Below, piece by piece: positions 1 through 9,875 of a stretch of DNA of 64,000 nucleotides. A program made the position numbers and the translations under genes. The DNA lies in the NCBI RefSeq assembly GCF_030704535.1, contig NC_081812.1:17245501-17309500 (forward strand), read 5' to 3'. The number at the start of each line of letters is the position of its first letter. The first letter of the stretch is position 1. The DNA is from Vitis vinifera (Eukaryota > Streptophyta > Magnoliopsida > Vitales > Vitaceae). The notes beneath the pieces are model-generated. The model was not told the DNA's origin. It searched no databases and worked only from the letters and a program-made list of their open reading frames with translations.

Positions 1-222
1 TGACATTACTAAGCTCCGGGAATCTATGCTTCTACTGCTACGTCTCCTACTGGTACATGCATGGGGAGGGTGAAGCAGTTCACGTCCACCCATCCACAAC
101 TTCCGATGATGGACATCAGGATTCAGTTACCGCATCTCACCCCAGTAATGGTTCCCCATCTACGAGTCTCTCTCGTAGACGCTCCAAAACTTTTGAAATT
201 TATGGTGGCATTTGAAGTTTGA
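1..222 (+). pseudogene. 3' end of an NPF transporter pseudogene (copy-1 partner of 30896-32280)
   Basis: These bases are the copy-1 version of 32029-32280, the C-terminal coding end and start of the 3'UTR of a broken NRT1/PTR-family gene. The recognisable coding part is the last-helix stretch (LCFYCYVSYWYMHGEGE-like) followed by a polar tail. About 35 bp are missing near 148 compared with copy 2, so the tail is shortened and frame-shifted. The rest of the gene lies left of the window. The following sequence to about 330 matches the 3'UTR of the intact NPF gene downstream of 27226, which confirms the relationship. Confidence 0.75.
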
Positions 223-419
223 ACATCAATGTTACTGTGATTTTCTTTCTATTACTTGATGTAGCAGTTTTAGCAACTTCGTTGTTAAGTTTCTTGTTGA
301 TAAATTTATCTGGCAAGATCATTCAAATTATTTTATTAGATCAAGCAAACCATACTAACTTTAATCCTCAATTCTAATAAAATTATTTGAATTGGAGTCT
401 TGCGTTCGAAATCTGAGCA

Positions 420-1350
420 CTGGTGATGGGGTTGCCTTGCTGTTTGTTTTCCTGCGGGATTCCCTTTTACCAATGCCAAAAGCCAACAGGCGGAAGCACC
501 ATTACATCTAAACGACATCTGCCCTTCCCTCTAATTACTGCTAACCAATTCTATAACAACCCTAGTGATCAACTAATTTTGCTGCCTCACATATTCCACT
601 CATCAGGCACACCTCTTTCTTTCTCTCTGTCCCTCTCTGCTTCTTGAGTAATATTCCAGCAGTAACATGTAGTGGAAAACAGATGGTTAGAAAAAGCTGC
701 CATTGTAGAACCTTCCTTCCTCACTCCAGAAGAACAAGAAATGAAAGCAAGGAAATAAAGGTCCTTCTCACAATGGACCATCTTCATTATGTACGGTCTA
801 GTCCTCTTCACGGTAAACACTTTCTTTATTGAGCAAATTAACAACACGACAACCAATCACTCACCTAAGCCCATGTCTCACTCTTTGCCATCAAGTCCTT
901 CTCGACCGTCTTCATCAATCACATTGGGCAGGATGGACCCGAAAACAAGCCGTCCTACCGGGAATTGGTGTTGGAATAGCTTTGTCAATCCTAGGCTGCA
1001 GTTCTGCTTGGCGGGTTGGGGCCCACGGATTGAACTTAATTGGTAACATTCCAAGAGATGCAGAAAATATTTCCATGACTGTCCTCTCAATCATTGGCGG
1101 ACTCCTGGAAAGACTGGCTGAAGATGGACTCAATCATTTTAATTTATTTTTTATGTCATCATTCGGCCAAGTCCATGAAGAGCTATGGACCTGGTTAACG
1201 TAACCACGTACCCTAGTGCTGGGCTTTTTATGGCTGGGTTGACTCTAACAATTGTTTTCAATAATGTCAGCTTGTCAGGGCATTGGGAACGGGCAAAAGC
1301 TAAAAATGATGTATTCCATTCTATGTTTGTGATTGAAGAACAAGATATCA
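420..1350 (+). pseudogene. NPF (NRT1/PTR) transporter pseudogene C, copy 1
   Basis: This is a decayed copy of the last two exons of an NPF transporter. Bases 460-640 align with the end of exon 3 of the intact gene (the sequence encoding LILLPNIPFF), and the exon 3/intron 3 layout with a pyrimidine-rich intron is still visible. From about 679 the exon 4 text follows: a KAAIVEPS-like start, then MYGLVLFTVNTFFIEQ (intact gene: VYGLVEATGSTFFVEQ), a GIGVGIALSILGCSSAWRV helix, and a GLLERLAEDGLNHF segment matching GFMEGLAEAGLVDFF. The reading frame shifts several times, so no functional protein is possible. Homology fades after about 1350. The partner copy is at 32470-33370. Confidence 0.8.
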
Positions 1351-1543
1351 GTACAGCCCAGCCCAGGCCCAATTTCAAGCTTAGTTCACTATTGAGCTCC
1401 ACCTTGTCTTTCTATATGGACCGGGTGTACTAGGTTGGGCTGGCGCATTTTAGGTTTCCTTTGGCTAAATGGGACTTTTAAGTCTCTAATTAAGCAAGCC
1501 ATGGCCAAGTATTCAACAATAAGTACAACCCTAAACCACCCTG

Positions 1544-1552
1544 AAAATAGAA
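1544..1552. repeat. Target-site duplication, left (9 bp)
   Basis: The bases AAAATAGAA directly precede the left inverted repeat of the Mutator-like element. The same 9 bases follow the right end at 4329-4337, and they occur once at the empty site in copy 2 (near 33584-33592). A 9-bp duplication is the size expected for Mutator-like transposition. Confidence 0.9.
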
Positions 1553-4328
1553 GGGAGAATTGTGTTTTGGGCCCAGCTGGGCCCAAAAATTAACATTTGG
1601 TCCATATAACTTCCATAATTGATGGAAAGGATATGAGATGTTAAAAGACCAATATATCCTTCAAATTTCTATACATTACCTTTTAAGGACATAAAATAGT
1701 AATGGACTAAAATATCCAATGACCTTTCGCATAAACTTTTTTTTTTGTCTTTATTGCATCATTATTCATGCAACCATAATAATTCTATTTTAACAATTTG
1801 GATTTTTCATTATTTAAATTTTTTTTATAAATAATTGAAAATCAACATTATTTTCTATTTTAAATTATAAATAAAGAAAAATTATGTTCGAAAGCTATTT
1901 TAAAAAATACTTTCTAAAAAATAGTAATATGATTTATATTTTTTATATTTTCTTTTTGAAAAAACATTTATTTAAAAAATGAAAACTATTTTAAAAAGTA
2001 AAAATTGAAAACCTTGTTTAGTACTATTTTTTATATGAAAATAATAAAAAGAACTAAATTTCATTCATTGATTATCCATTTTTATTTTTTTTCATTAGTT
2101 ATTTTAATAATAAAAAAAATATAGTATGTTTACGATTAAACAAAGAAATTGATCAATTATGTGTTTTTTGTGGGACTATCTTTTACATGAAAAATAATTA
2201 AATAACTAAATTATATATATTTATTACTCTTTTTAATTTTATTTTCTTTATTTATTTTTTATCAAAAATTTTAATATATCCATAATTAACAAAGTAATAA
2301 ATCAATTGTGCACATTTTAATCTATTAAAATAAATTAATTTCTAATTTAATAAATAAAATGAAATAAGTAAATAAATTTGGGGTTATTTCTATTTTTTAA
2401 TATATCTTATATCAATATTTTTTATGATTAAATAAATTTTTTATTTTTTATTTCTTTAATTCCAAAAATAAAATGAAATAAATAAATAAATTTAGAATTT
2501 TCCAACTGATCTTATATTCATATTTCTTATGGTTAAATAAATTTTTTATTCTTTTTTCTTTATTTCCAAAAATAAAAGGAAATAAATAAATAAATTTGGC
2601 TTAAATAATAGTTTTTAAGTAATTTCTTTGTCTTATTTTTAATTACATTTTGCATTGAAAATAAAATAAAATAACGTTTTTTTTTAGTCACTGTACAAGG
2701 TATTTACACTAAGTGTACATGACAAATATACTAACTGTACAAGGGTGTACAAGACTATTATTTGTGAAGGATTTTAAGTGATTCTAAAAAACTTGTTTGT
2801 TTATTTCCCTTAACCAAGGATAAATAACATTCCTTACACACATTGGTTAAGCATACATTCATCTCATGTATTTTATCTAACTTGTATATGGTCATTTTAA
2901 TAGGTACCTCACTTATGATGATTGTAAAACAAAATTATACAACAATTTTTTTTCCTTTTTAAAACCAAACCGATGCAAGCATGGTTAACCGACCTATTGT
3001 TAGATATTCATAAAATGATGTATGAAATTTGAGTTATTGTACAAGGGTATTACATTAACTGTACAAGGGTATTACACTAACTGTACAAGACAAATTTACT
3101 AATTGTACAAAGGTGTACAAGACTACTTTTTGTTAAGGATTTAAAGTGATTTCGAAAAACTTTCCTATTTTTTTTCACTCAAATATTTTTTCCCCACTCA
3201 AATTCTCTCACTCAAGAATTGTTTCGAATTTTGTTTTTAAATTTCATCATCAAATTTTTGTAATTGCATATTTTGTTTTTGTAGTTTTAGCAATGTTCTT
3301 TCTTTCCACTATTTTTTTTTTTGTGAAATTTTATCCACATGAATCTATATTTAAAATTATAATCATATTTATCAAATTTTTTACTAAGATTATCTTTAAT
3401 TTTATTTAATATATTTATACTCATTTATTTAAAAAATGAAAAACTAATTTTTTTTGTAAACATGTTCTATTACCTTTCAAGTAAAAAATTAGATAAGTTT
3501 CAAAGTCAATAAATAAAAAAATTAAATACCACTTTCAATAATTTTTAGATAAAATTTTATATAATATATTTTATTTGAAACTTAATTTTTAAAGTTTAAC
3601 TAAAAAATTGTATTGACAATTTTTTTATTGTGGGTCAAAATACTTTGCATTAGTCTATCTAGATAAGAAAAATTATTAATATAATATTAGAACTTCATAT
3701 CTTAGTCATTTTTTTTCAACAAATTTATCTTTTTAAAAATTTTAAAATAAAAACATTAAAAATTAAAAAGCTAAAAAGATATATATATAATAAAGTGAAG
3801 TGATAGTTAATTTTAAAATTTTTTAAAATATGGTTAATGTAGAAAATATAAAAAATAAGAGAAAAATATAGATGAAAGGGTAATATAAATTTAAAATAAA
3901 AAATGAAAATTAAACTAAAAGATAAATACATAAAGATAAAAAATATTTGGATGAAAAATCCCAAAATTTTTATCATTGCTTTTAATAAGAGCAAAAAGAT
4001 TCAATATCTTTAAAAATGAAAAATAAAAAAATATTATTGTTTTTTGTTTGACATAAAATAGAAATATATATTGGAATAAAAAGGAAAAAAAAAGTTAGAA
4101 ATGAGTAATATTTAATAGGGAATAGAAAAGGAAAAAAAACACAAAAAAAATTAAAATTCACACTCACTTATAGGCATATAAGGGATAAGGGTATTTTAGG
4201 AATTAATGAAAGGCAATATCCTTCATTTTAATTTTCATACTTTGTTTGGGTCTTGGGCTTAAATATGGGTGGTTGGGGGACCAAATGTTAATTTTTGGGC
4301 CCAGCTGGGCCCAAAACACAATTCTCCC
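1553..4328. mobile_element. Non-autonomous Mutator-like element (MULE) with 51-bp TIRs
   Basis: A 2776-bp insertion present in duplication copy 1 and absent from copy 2, which preserves the empty site. Both ends carry a perfect 51-bp terminal inverted repeat starting GGGAGAATTGTG and ending CATTTGGTCC, flanked by a 9-bp target duplication. The TIR length class and 9-bp duplication point to the Mutator superfamily. The interior is very AT-rich and encodes no transposase, so the element would need one supplied in trans. Each TIR contains a 24-bp perfect palindrome (1565-1588, 4293-4316) built around GGGCCCAGCTGGGCCC. A related, reverse-oriented element lies at 17093-20277. Insertion happened after the segmental duplication, or the empty allele was copied into copy 2. 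Confidence 0.93.
2680..3145. repeat. GTACA-rich internal repeats of the Mutator-like element
   Basis: Two clusters (2690-2765 and 3030-3130) share text such as ACTAACTGTACAAGG and GGTGTACAAGACTA, spaced about 340 bp apart, with related sequence between. They are the reverse-complement equivalents of units in the array at 18198-19380. This element holds little more than one full unit, against about four in the other copy. Confidence 0.75.
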
Positions 4329-4337
4329 AAAATAGAA
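4329..4337. repeat. Target-site duplication, right (9 bp)
   Basis: AAAATAGAA, identical to 1544-1552. It is followed directly by CCCTAAAAATTGCACC, which in copy 2 continues without interruption from the single target site. Confidence 0.9.
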
Positions 4338-7319
4338 CCCTAAAAATTGCACCAATAAGGAAAAAAAAAATATGTTGCACTTGATTCTCATAAACTTTGA
4401 TAGAAAGAAATGGCGTGGAACAATATAAGGAATACAAAGTATGAAAAATTAATTTCCGAAATTTTTTTCTTAAACTTACCTTTATGGCTTTATATAAAGA
4501 AAATGGAAACAAAAATCTTTTATTATTTTTTTCTTCATCTTTTGTCTAAATATAAGAAATCATTTTTTTTTCTTTTACTATAATTTTCAAGAAAAAAATA
4601 TAGCTTTAATATTTTTATCAGAATATGTCTATTTAAACTGAAGTTGTCTCCTTAAAATGCAATTTTCTATTGATGCCTAAAAAATATTGTAGATTTGAAA
4701 ATAGTTTGTGAACTGCCGTATTTTAAAAATCCCCACAGCAGCCCCCTTCCTCCCTTCTATTAATTTCATTGTGGTAACTTTCTTGGGATTGTCAATTAAT
4801 TTGAGCTGGGCAGGTATCCAGTCACTTCAAGCTAATCTGAAATTTGATTTGGGCTGAGCAAGGTGTCGGGGGAATTAGAATGTTGGGTAACGTGGGCTGC
4901 AGTCGGCCCATTTCCAAGCCCGCTGTCCTGAAGTGGGCTGAAATGTCACTGGGTTTCAAATGGGTTTTAAGCTCGTTGGTGCTTACATGATGAAGTCTGT
5001 CTCGAGTCTTGACTACGGCAAAAGCAAGAAAATAAAACTTGACATTTACGATACCTTGAACTTTGGAGCATGATCTCTCTTCCAATCGTAATACTAGAAG
5101 AAACAAATGCCTCCTTGAAGATTTCATGCGTGATTCAAACTTATGAAAGATGTGCACTTGTAGTGGGAGAATCCACTCATCAAAATTTGCTGTTGACTTT
5201 GAGAGGAATCTCCTTTTTATTCCCAAATTTTCAATGCAGTTTCGTATGAATTTATTAATGTCTGCCACAATCTTTCAAATCCATTCGTGCCATGAAAAAA
5301 GTGGGCAAATGAAAGTGAAAAGACAGACGAGAGAGAAATCTAGTTGCAAGAAATACTTTGATACTTTTAAGCCTGTAATTTTTATTTCATTCCTCAAAAT
5401 ACAAAATCATAATACTCCAAACCAGACAATGACTTTTCTCATGGGCTATCCTTTATCAGATTGCATTCCGAGTGTGCAGAGACAGAGAGATGGGAAACTG
5501 ACTGCTTCACGTGCACTTGAGCCACTTAAAATTCAGGAAATGGAGGTAGGCCATACTCCACCATTTGTTGCTACAAGGTGGTAAAAGGTATTGCCCATCT
5601 CCATTCCCTCATTAGGGAGCCCCTCTGGAGACAAACACGTTCCATTAATGGGATCCGAGGCTGCTCCATATGCATCCACATTTGTGTAATCCAGCTTCCC
5701 ACTCTTGAGAATGTGTCAGCCAAAAATTACTGCAACATTTGATCTATTCTAAGGTTGATTTAAATAAATGAATGAAGTGTGTGTTCTGATGCCTTGAAGA
5801 GGGGTTCATTAATAGATTTGGCAAGCATAGTTAAGAGAATTTCATTGAGATCCGGCTGGTGTATGAATTTGGAGTGAGTGGATAAAGCCCAAGTCGCATA
5901 GTACAAAACAAACAGAAGTCTGAAATGAACTGAAAGCCAGGTGAAAAGAAAAAGAGTGGGAAAAAGAGAGGATTACATACATGTGTAAAGGGGAAAGAAA
6001 AAAGCGTTTGTCTTTGCTTTTACATTTGTTTGTTCTTTTTTCTCCTTTTGTAATCAGATGTTTCAACTTTCAATCCTGCTACATGGAAGCTCCATGCCAA
6101 TAAAGTTCTGATTCTTAATTTTTATCGGGAAACATAGAAAGGGTAAGTTAAAAGAGAAGGCCAGCTAAAGCTTTCCCCCCAGTATTTCTATCTGTGGATA
6201 TGAGAATATGCCTGCATGACCCAGTCGTCCAGAAACCCACATGTGAAACACTCTCCAAGTATCTCCTTTTATTGGATCTTGTTTCTCACATTCCCTTGGA
6301 GCGTGAAACCCTGTGAAGATGTGTTTCAATATCCAATAAAGGCTCTCCTCCTCCTCCTCCTCTCTCTCTGCGTGATAGATCCACCCATTGTAGAGGGTAT
6401 CTCAAAGCTAAAAGATGCCCCAACTTCAGCGGCTCAAATTATCTGATGGGACCAAAATTTTCAATCATCAATGTTTGGAATCCTACTGATTAATGGTCTA
6501 TGAATTTCTCTAAAACCCTAACAAACAGTGGCCTTATTTGAAAAGAGAAAAAAAGATGCTTCCTAGTGTCTCCCCAAATATGAGTTCAATTACCAAACAT
6601 CGGAGTACAAAGAAATAGACATGCTACAAATTTGAAACAAAAAACATATAAACATATGTGTAGGTTATTAGGAGATGATTTACGGCAAATTGTGAAAAAG
6701 AAATGTAAGAGCGAAGTTGGTGCAAAGGGAGGGGTGGTGGGGGGTTAGTTTTCAAGTGAATACAATGTCACGTGGGGGTGGGGATGAAACTGAGTGAAAC
6801 GTGGCAGCGGATGAGAGGATGGGAGGAAGAAGAAGAGGAGGAATGGTTGGGCAGCTGTCGTTGGTCTTAGGAAAGGAAGCACGTGACGAGCACGAGGGGC
6901 CCCCCTCGAATGTCTGTCTTCGATGCCTCCAAATTAAAAACCCCTCCCACCTCCCTTACCTCATATTGATCATCAATGTTTGACAAGCTGTGAGACTAAA
7001 CCCCTCTTACCAAATGCCCCTCTACCTCGCATTTATCTACATAGAGAAAACAACAAAATGGTATCAACCATCAAGCCCCCCAGCGTCTATTCCCTTTAAT
7101 CAATGAGAATGTCAAAGTTGTAATACTCTGCTACTCACGGGTCCAGCTTGGGAAAGGGACCCTGAAAGGGTAAATGTGGGGTACCAGTCCACAGCTAAGC
7201 AAAAGACCAAACGTTAGGCTGTGAGGGTGAGGAGGAGTGGGTATGCATTAACTCCAAAATGGCCCTTATCCTCCATATCTAAATGGGCCCCAGTATATGT
7301 ATCATGTATCCTCAGTTAG
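4338..7319. other. Duplicated spacer without a recognisable gene
   Basis: About 3 kb that recurs at 33593-36572. I see no gene family here. Short open frames exist on both strands (for example 5150-5584 on + and 4822-5268 on -), but they have no recognisable motif and their conservation between copies only reflects the recent duplication. Bases about 4960-6340 look identical in the two copies. Three perfect CACGTG (G-box) palindromes occur at 5508, 6769 and 6880, and a CTC trinucleotide run near 6345 differs by one unit between copies. Bases 4382-4516 also match the downstream flank of the intact NPF gene (28041-28215). Confidence 0.6.
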
Positions 7320-8874
7320 CAAAAGGGTAAATGCATTTTAGAGTCCTTAAATGAAAAACATTAATACCTAAAATGATCTCTCACCTTGTGATTATATATT
7401 CAGAATTTATTAAACAATGATCTACAGTTAGCAAAACTAATCCAAAGAAAACAGAGGAAAGGCCTAGATCTAAAGTTTCAAAAGCAATCATTTCAATTTT
7501 TTATAATCACACCTAAAGTAATGAGTCCCTAATCACGTAACAACTTATTTAGAATTTATTAAACAAAAATTTTCATGATTAAAATCAAAACATATTAAAC
7601 ATCTACAGAAGCAAACAGAGAAAAAGTCTAGGATCTAAATTTTTTAAAGCTATTATAAACAAGCTGTAACAAAAATGATAGAGACACTGTATAAGATGCA
7701 GAGGCCACAAAAAAATCTATTCAAAAAAAATTCTGAGATAATCAAACTCAAATCAACAACAAGAAAACGAGATATCTTGATCCAAACCAAATAAAACACA
7801 AAAACAGAGGATCGTGATCTTGATATTTACAAGTACACCAAATAATTAAAGAAAATGGAACCTGAGAGACGAGATGCACCAAATTAAACAGTCAGAAACT
7901 CTATTCGTCCTCTGATCCTTGCCGGAAGTTCTTCTCGATGATCTCTCTCAATCTTGACTTTGTTTTTCTCTTCACTCTCTCCAAATTTTCTCTATACCAA
8001 GACCGGAATCACAGAAAAATAAAAAAATCGCTAACCCTCTCGTTCTCTTGTCTCTTCAGCTTTCTCTCGACAGAAAATCAAAGAAAAACCAAAAAATCTC
8101 TCTCTTTCTCTCACCCGAGTTAGAAGAATGGCCAAAAATCTCTTTCGCTCTCGATTTCTCCAGTTTTTCTCTCAACAGAGATCCAGAATGGTCAAAGATC
8201 ACTCTCTCTCTCCTCTCTAGCTTTCTCTATCAACAGAGATTCAGAAACCCAACGCCAAAAAAAATCGCTCACCGTATAACAAAGGCGGCTTCTCAGATTT
8301 TATACCGTCTAGAAGACTCCAGAAAACAGGGGTCAGTGGTCACTCACGGGCTAAACAGGCGTTAGATGAAACTAACTTCCCCACTTCTCCAAAATTTAAA
8401 ATACAAGCTCCAAAACACAAAGAGAATAAAGACCAAAATAATAATAGTAATGGTAATAATAATAACATAAAAGAACAGATAAATAAGCAAAATTAAATAA
8501 AAAAAATACAGGTACCACAGCGAGCATGGCCTTGTAAAAAAAAATCCTGTTGATGCAATGAACTCGGGGAGGTATTTGACTTGGATTTTGATGCAACCGA
8601 AGTTGGTGCAATTGCAATGATATGTGGCAATGGTGCAATCTTCTCCAGAACCGTGGTCCTTACACCGACTACTGCTGTTATTCATTCGTTAAAAAGGGGG
8701 CAGCAACCAGTTTCCGGCGCCTCAAAGCAGCTGCATGTGGTGAGTTCTAACACAAAGCTCGGCACATGGCGAATGGACTCTGAATGGAGACAAAGTGGGT
8801 GTTTGGAAACGTGGTTGTAGCGATTCTGGGTTGGAGTGAATATTCGGAAATAAGAATGGAATGAGATATCTGAA
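7320..8874. other. Spacer right of the duplication breakpoint, with degenerate repeats
   Basis: No supported gene. Bases 7390-7500 and 7550-7655 are diverged direct repeats sharing GAATTTATTAAACA and a CTAGATCTAAA-type ending. Bases 7925-8240 are a pyrimidine-rich degenerate tandem stretch in which a TTTCTCT..ACAGA unit of about 70 bp recurs three to four times, giving meaningless serine- and leucine-rich frames. If the region is one tandem-duplication unit, this is where its left end should lie. Confidence 0.45.
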
Positions 8875-9083
8875 TCAGGGCATGGTTGTCTGCTCGTGCA
8901 TCAACTGTGATGTTGGTGATATTTCGAAATGACAGATGAGAGCATTACAGGTGGGACCGGAACTGCATTTGAAGTTGGCCTGAGCTCTCGGCACAGTGAT
9001 GAGAACCGGGAGGAAGGATAGGGCGAGAAGTAGTGTAGAGGAAACATGGCAGAGTGATGCAGCGAATGGGGTTTGGAATCCAT
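8875..9083 (-). pseudogene. LysM receptor-like (LYM/CEBiP-type) gene fragment, signal peptide and mature N-terminus, cut by the copia element
   Basis: Reading leftwards from the copia insertion, the - strand is open for about 70 codons. It encodes a signal-peptide-like segment (SSTLLLALSFLPVLITVPRA), a QA cleavage-like site and then NFKCSSGPTCNALI. This cysteine pattern and the preceding hydrophobic leader resemble the start of plant LYM/CEBiP LysM proteins, which bind chitin or peptidoglycan at the cell surface. After CNALI the family text stops and no LysM repeat or CxC spacer follows, so the gene is truncated. The frame continues across the insertion into 16945-16907. The family call rests on remembered similarity of a short stretch; an unrelated secreted protein is possible. 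Confidence 0.4.
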
Positions 9084-9546
9084 TGTTGAGATATGGACTC
9101 ACATATTTAACAATGATACATGACTAAGCTATTCACTTATTGATATTTATTTTGTATCAGTTTTTCATAGTATGGGTCACCTTATGTGTAGAGCTCATTG
9201 CCATCACGGGCTTTAAATGATGGGCCTAAGACTCGTGAGGCCCAACAGCCAAAGGGTATGCATGGTCCCTAAGGCAGGAGGGTATAAAACCAAAGGCTAA
9301 GTATCTGTTCAGTTTAATCACATCATATGAAATAAGAACAGACTCGTTTTCTCTCCCGCTCCCATCGTCTGAGAGAATTTAGAAAGAGGTGGTGCCTTCC
9401 ATAGTCTTAGAAGATCCATACCTTATTCAAACGAAAACAAAATGGACTCAGGTATGATTCACTCAAAACAAAGACATATTTCTTCATATGATTTGGCATG
9501 AGATTCCTGTGTAGACATTCTTGGATTTATGATGGTTTGGTAAACA
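9084..9546 (+). repeat. 5' LTR of the copia element
   Basis: 463 bp, beginning TGTTGAGATATGG and ending GGTTTGGTAAACA (TG...CA ends). A TATAAAA box lies near 9283, a plausible transcription start region for the retroelement. Compared with the 3' LTR it has a 4-bp extra GCAT and about 20 base differences, all of which read as transitions. Confidence 0.95.
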
Positions 9547-9548
9547 AT

Positions 9549-9560
9549 TGGTATCAGAAC
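9549..9560 (+). other. Primer binding site (initiator-Met tRNA type)
   Basis: TGGTATCAGAAC begins two bases after the LTR end. It matches the usual plant copia primer site complementary to the 3' end of initiator methionine tRNA, TGGTATCAGAGC, except at one position. Confidence 0.9.
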
Positions 9561-9867
9561 AGCATGTTAAAATCATTAAGAAATTGCCATTTTTTATTTT
9601 ATTTTTCTGGGATCGCCGTGCTCTCAATTTCACTCACCAAAACCATCAGTCGCGACACGATTTCGGAGGCCATTAAGGAGGGTGGTGACTAGGTTTTTGT
9701 GAGAGCAAGGATGGCGCTGTGGTGGGCAAGGATAGAGACGAACCTCAGCGTGGAAATGGCGTCGTTTGGCATTGCTGCCTGTGATGGGCGGTGACGCTGT
9801 TTCCGTTTTGACGCCGCCTGAGGAACACGTTTAGGCGCTATTCAAGTGCAATCCCACGCGGCATTTA

Positions 9868-9875
9868 GTGCCACT
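9868..9875. repeat. 8-bp target duplication of the nested hAT-like element (left)
   Basis: GTGCCACT, repeated exactly at 11107-11114 on the other side of the nested element. Confidence 0.85.

Larger units (their letters stand above)
1..7319. repeat. Segmental duplication, copy 1
   Basis: This segment matches 32029-36572 nearly base for base. Position 1 pairs with 32029 and 7319 pairs with 36572; beyond that the two flanks differ completely. The copy probably starts left of the window. The offset changes from 32028 to 29253 because this copy holds a 2.78 kb transposon at 1553-4328 plus a few small indels. Divergence read by eye is patchy: about 2-3% over 1-1320, none over 1320-1552, about 1.7% over 4338-4960, none over about 4960-6340, and under 1% to the end. 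If this is a simple tandem duplication, the unit would be about 29 kb (7320-36572). Confidence 0.93.

Noticed and set aside
4822..5584. Overlapping 148-codon (minus) and 144-codon (plus) open frames, both repeated at 34159-34840
   Set aside because: Neither shows a recognisable motif or plausible splice partners. Their preservation between copies is explained by the near-identity of the duplicated segment, not by selection on protein.
8048..8365. 105-codon plus-strand frame rich in Ser and Leu
   Set aside because: It runs through a degenerate pyrimidine-rich tandem repeat; the peptide only reflects the CTCTCT/ACAGA repeat.
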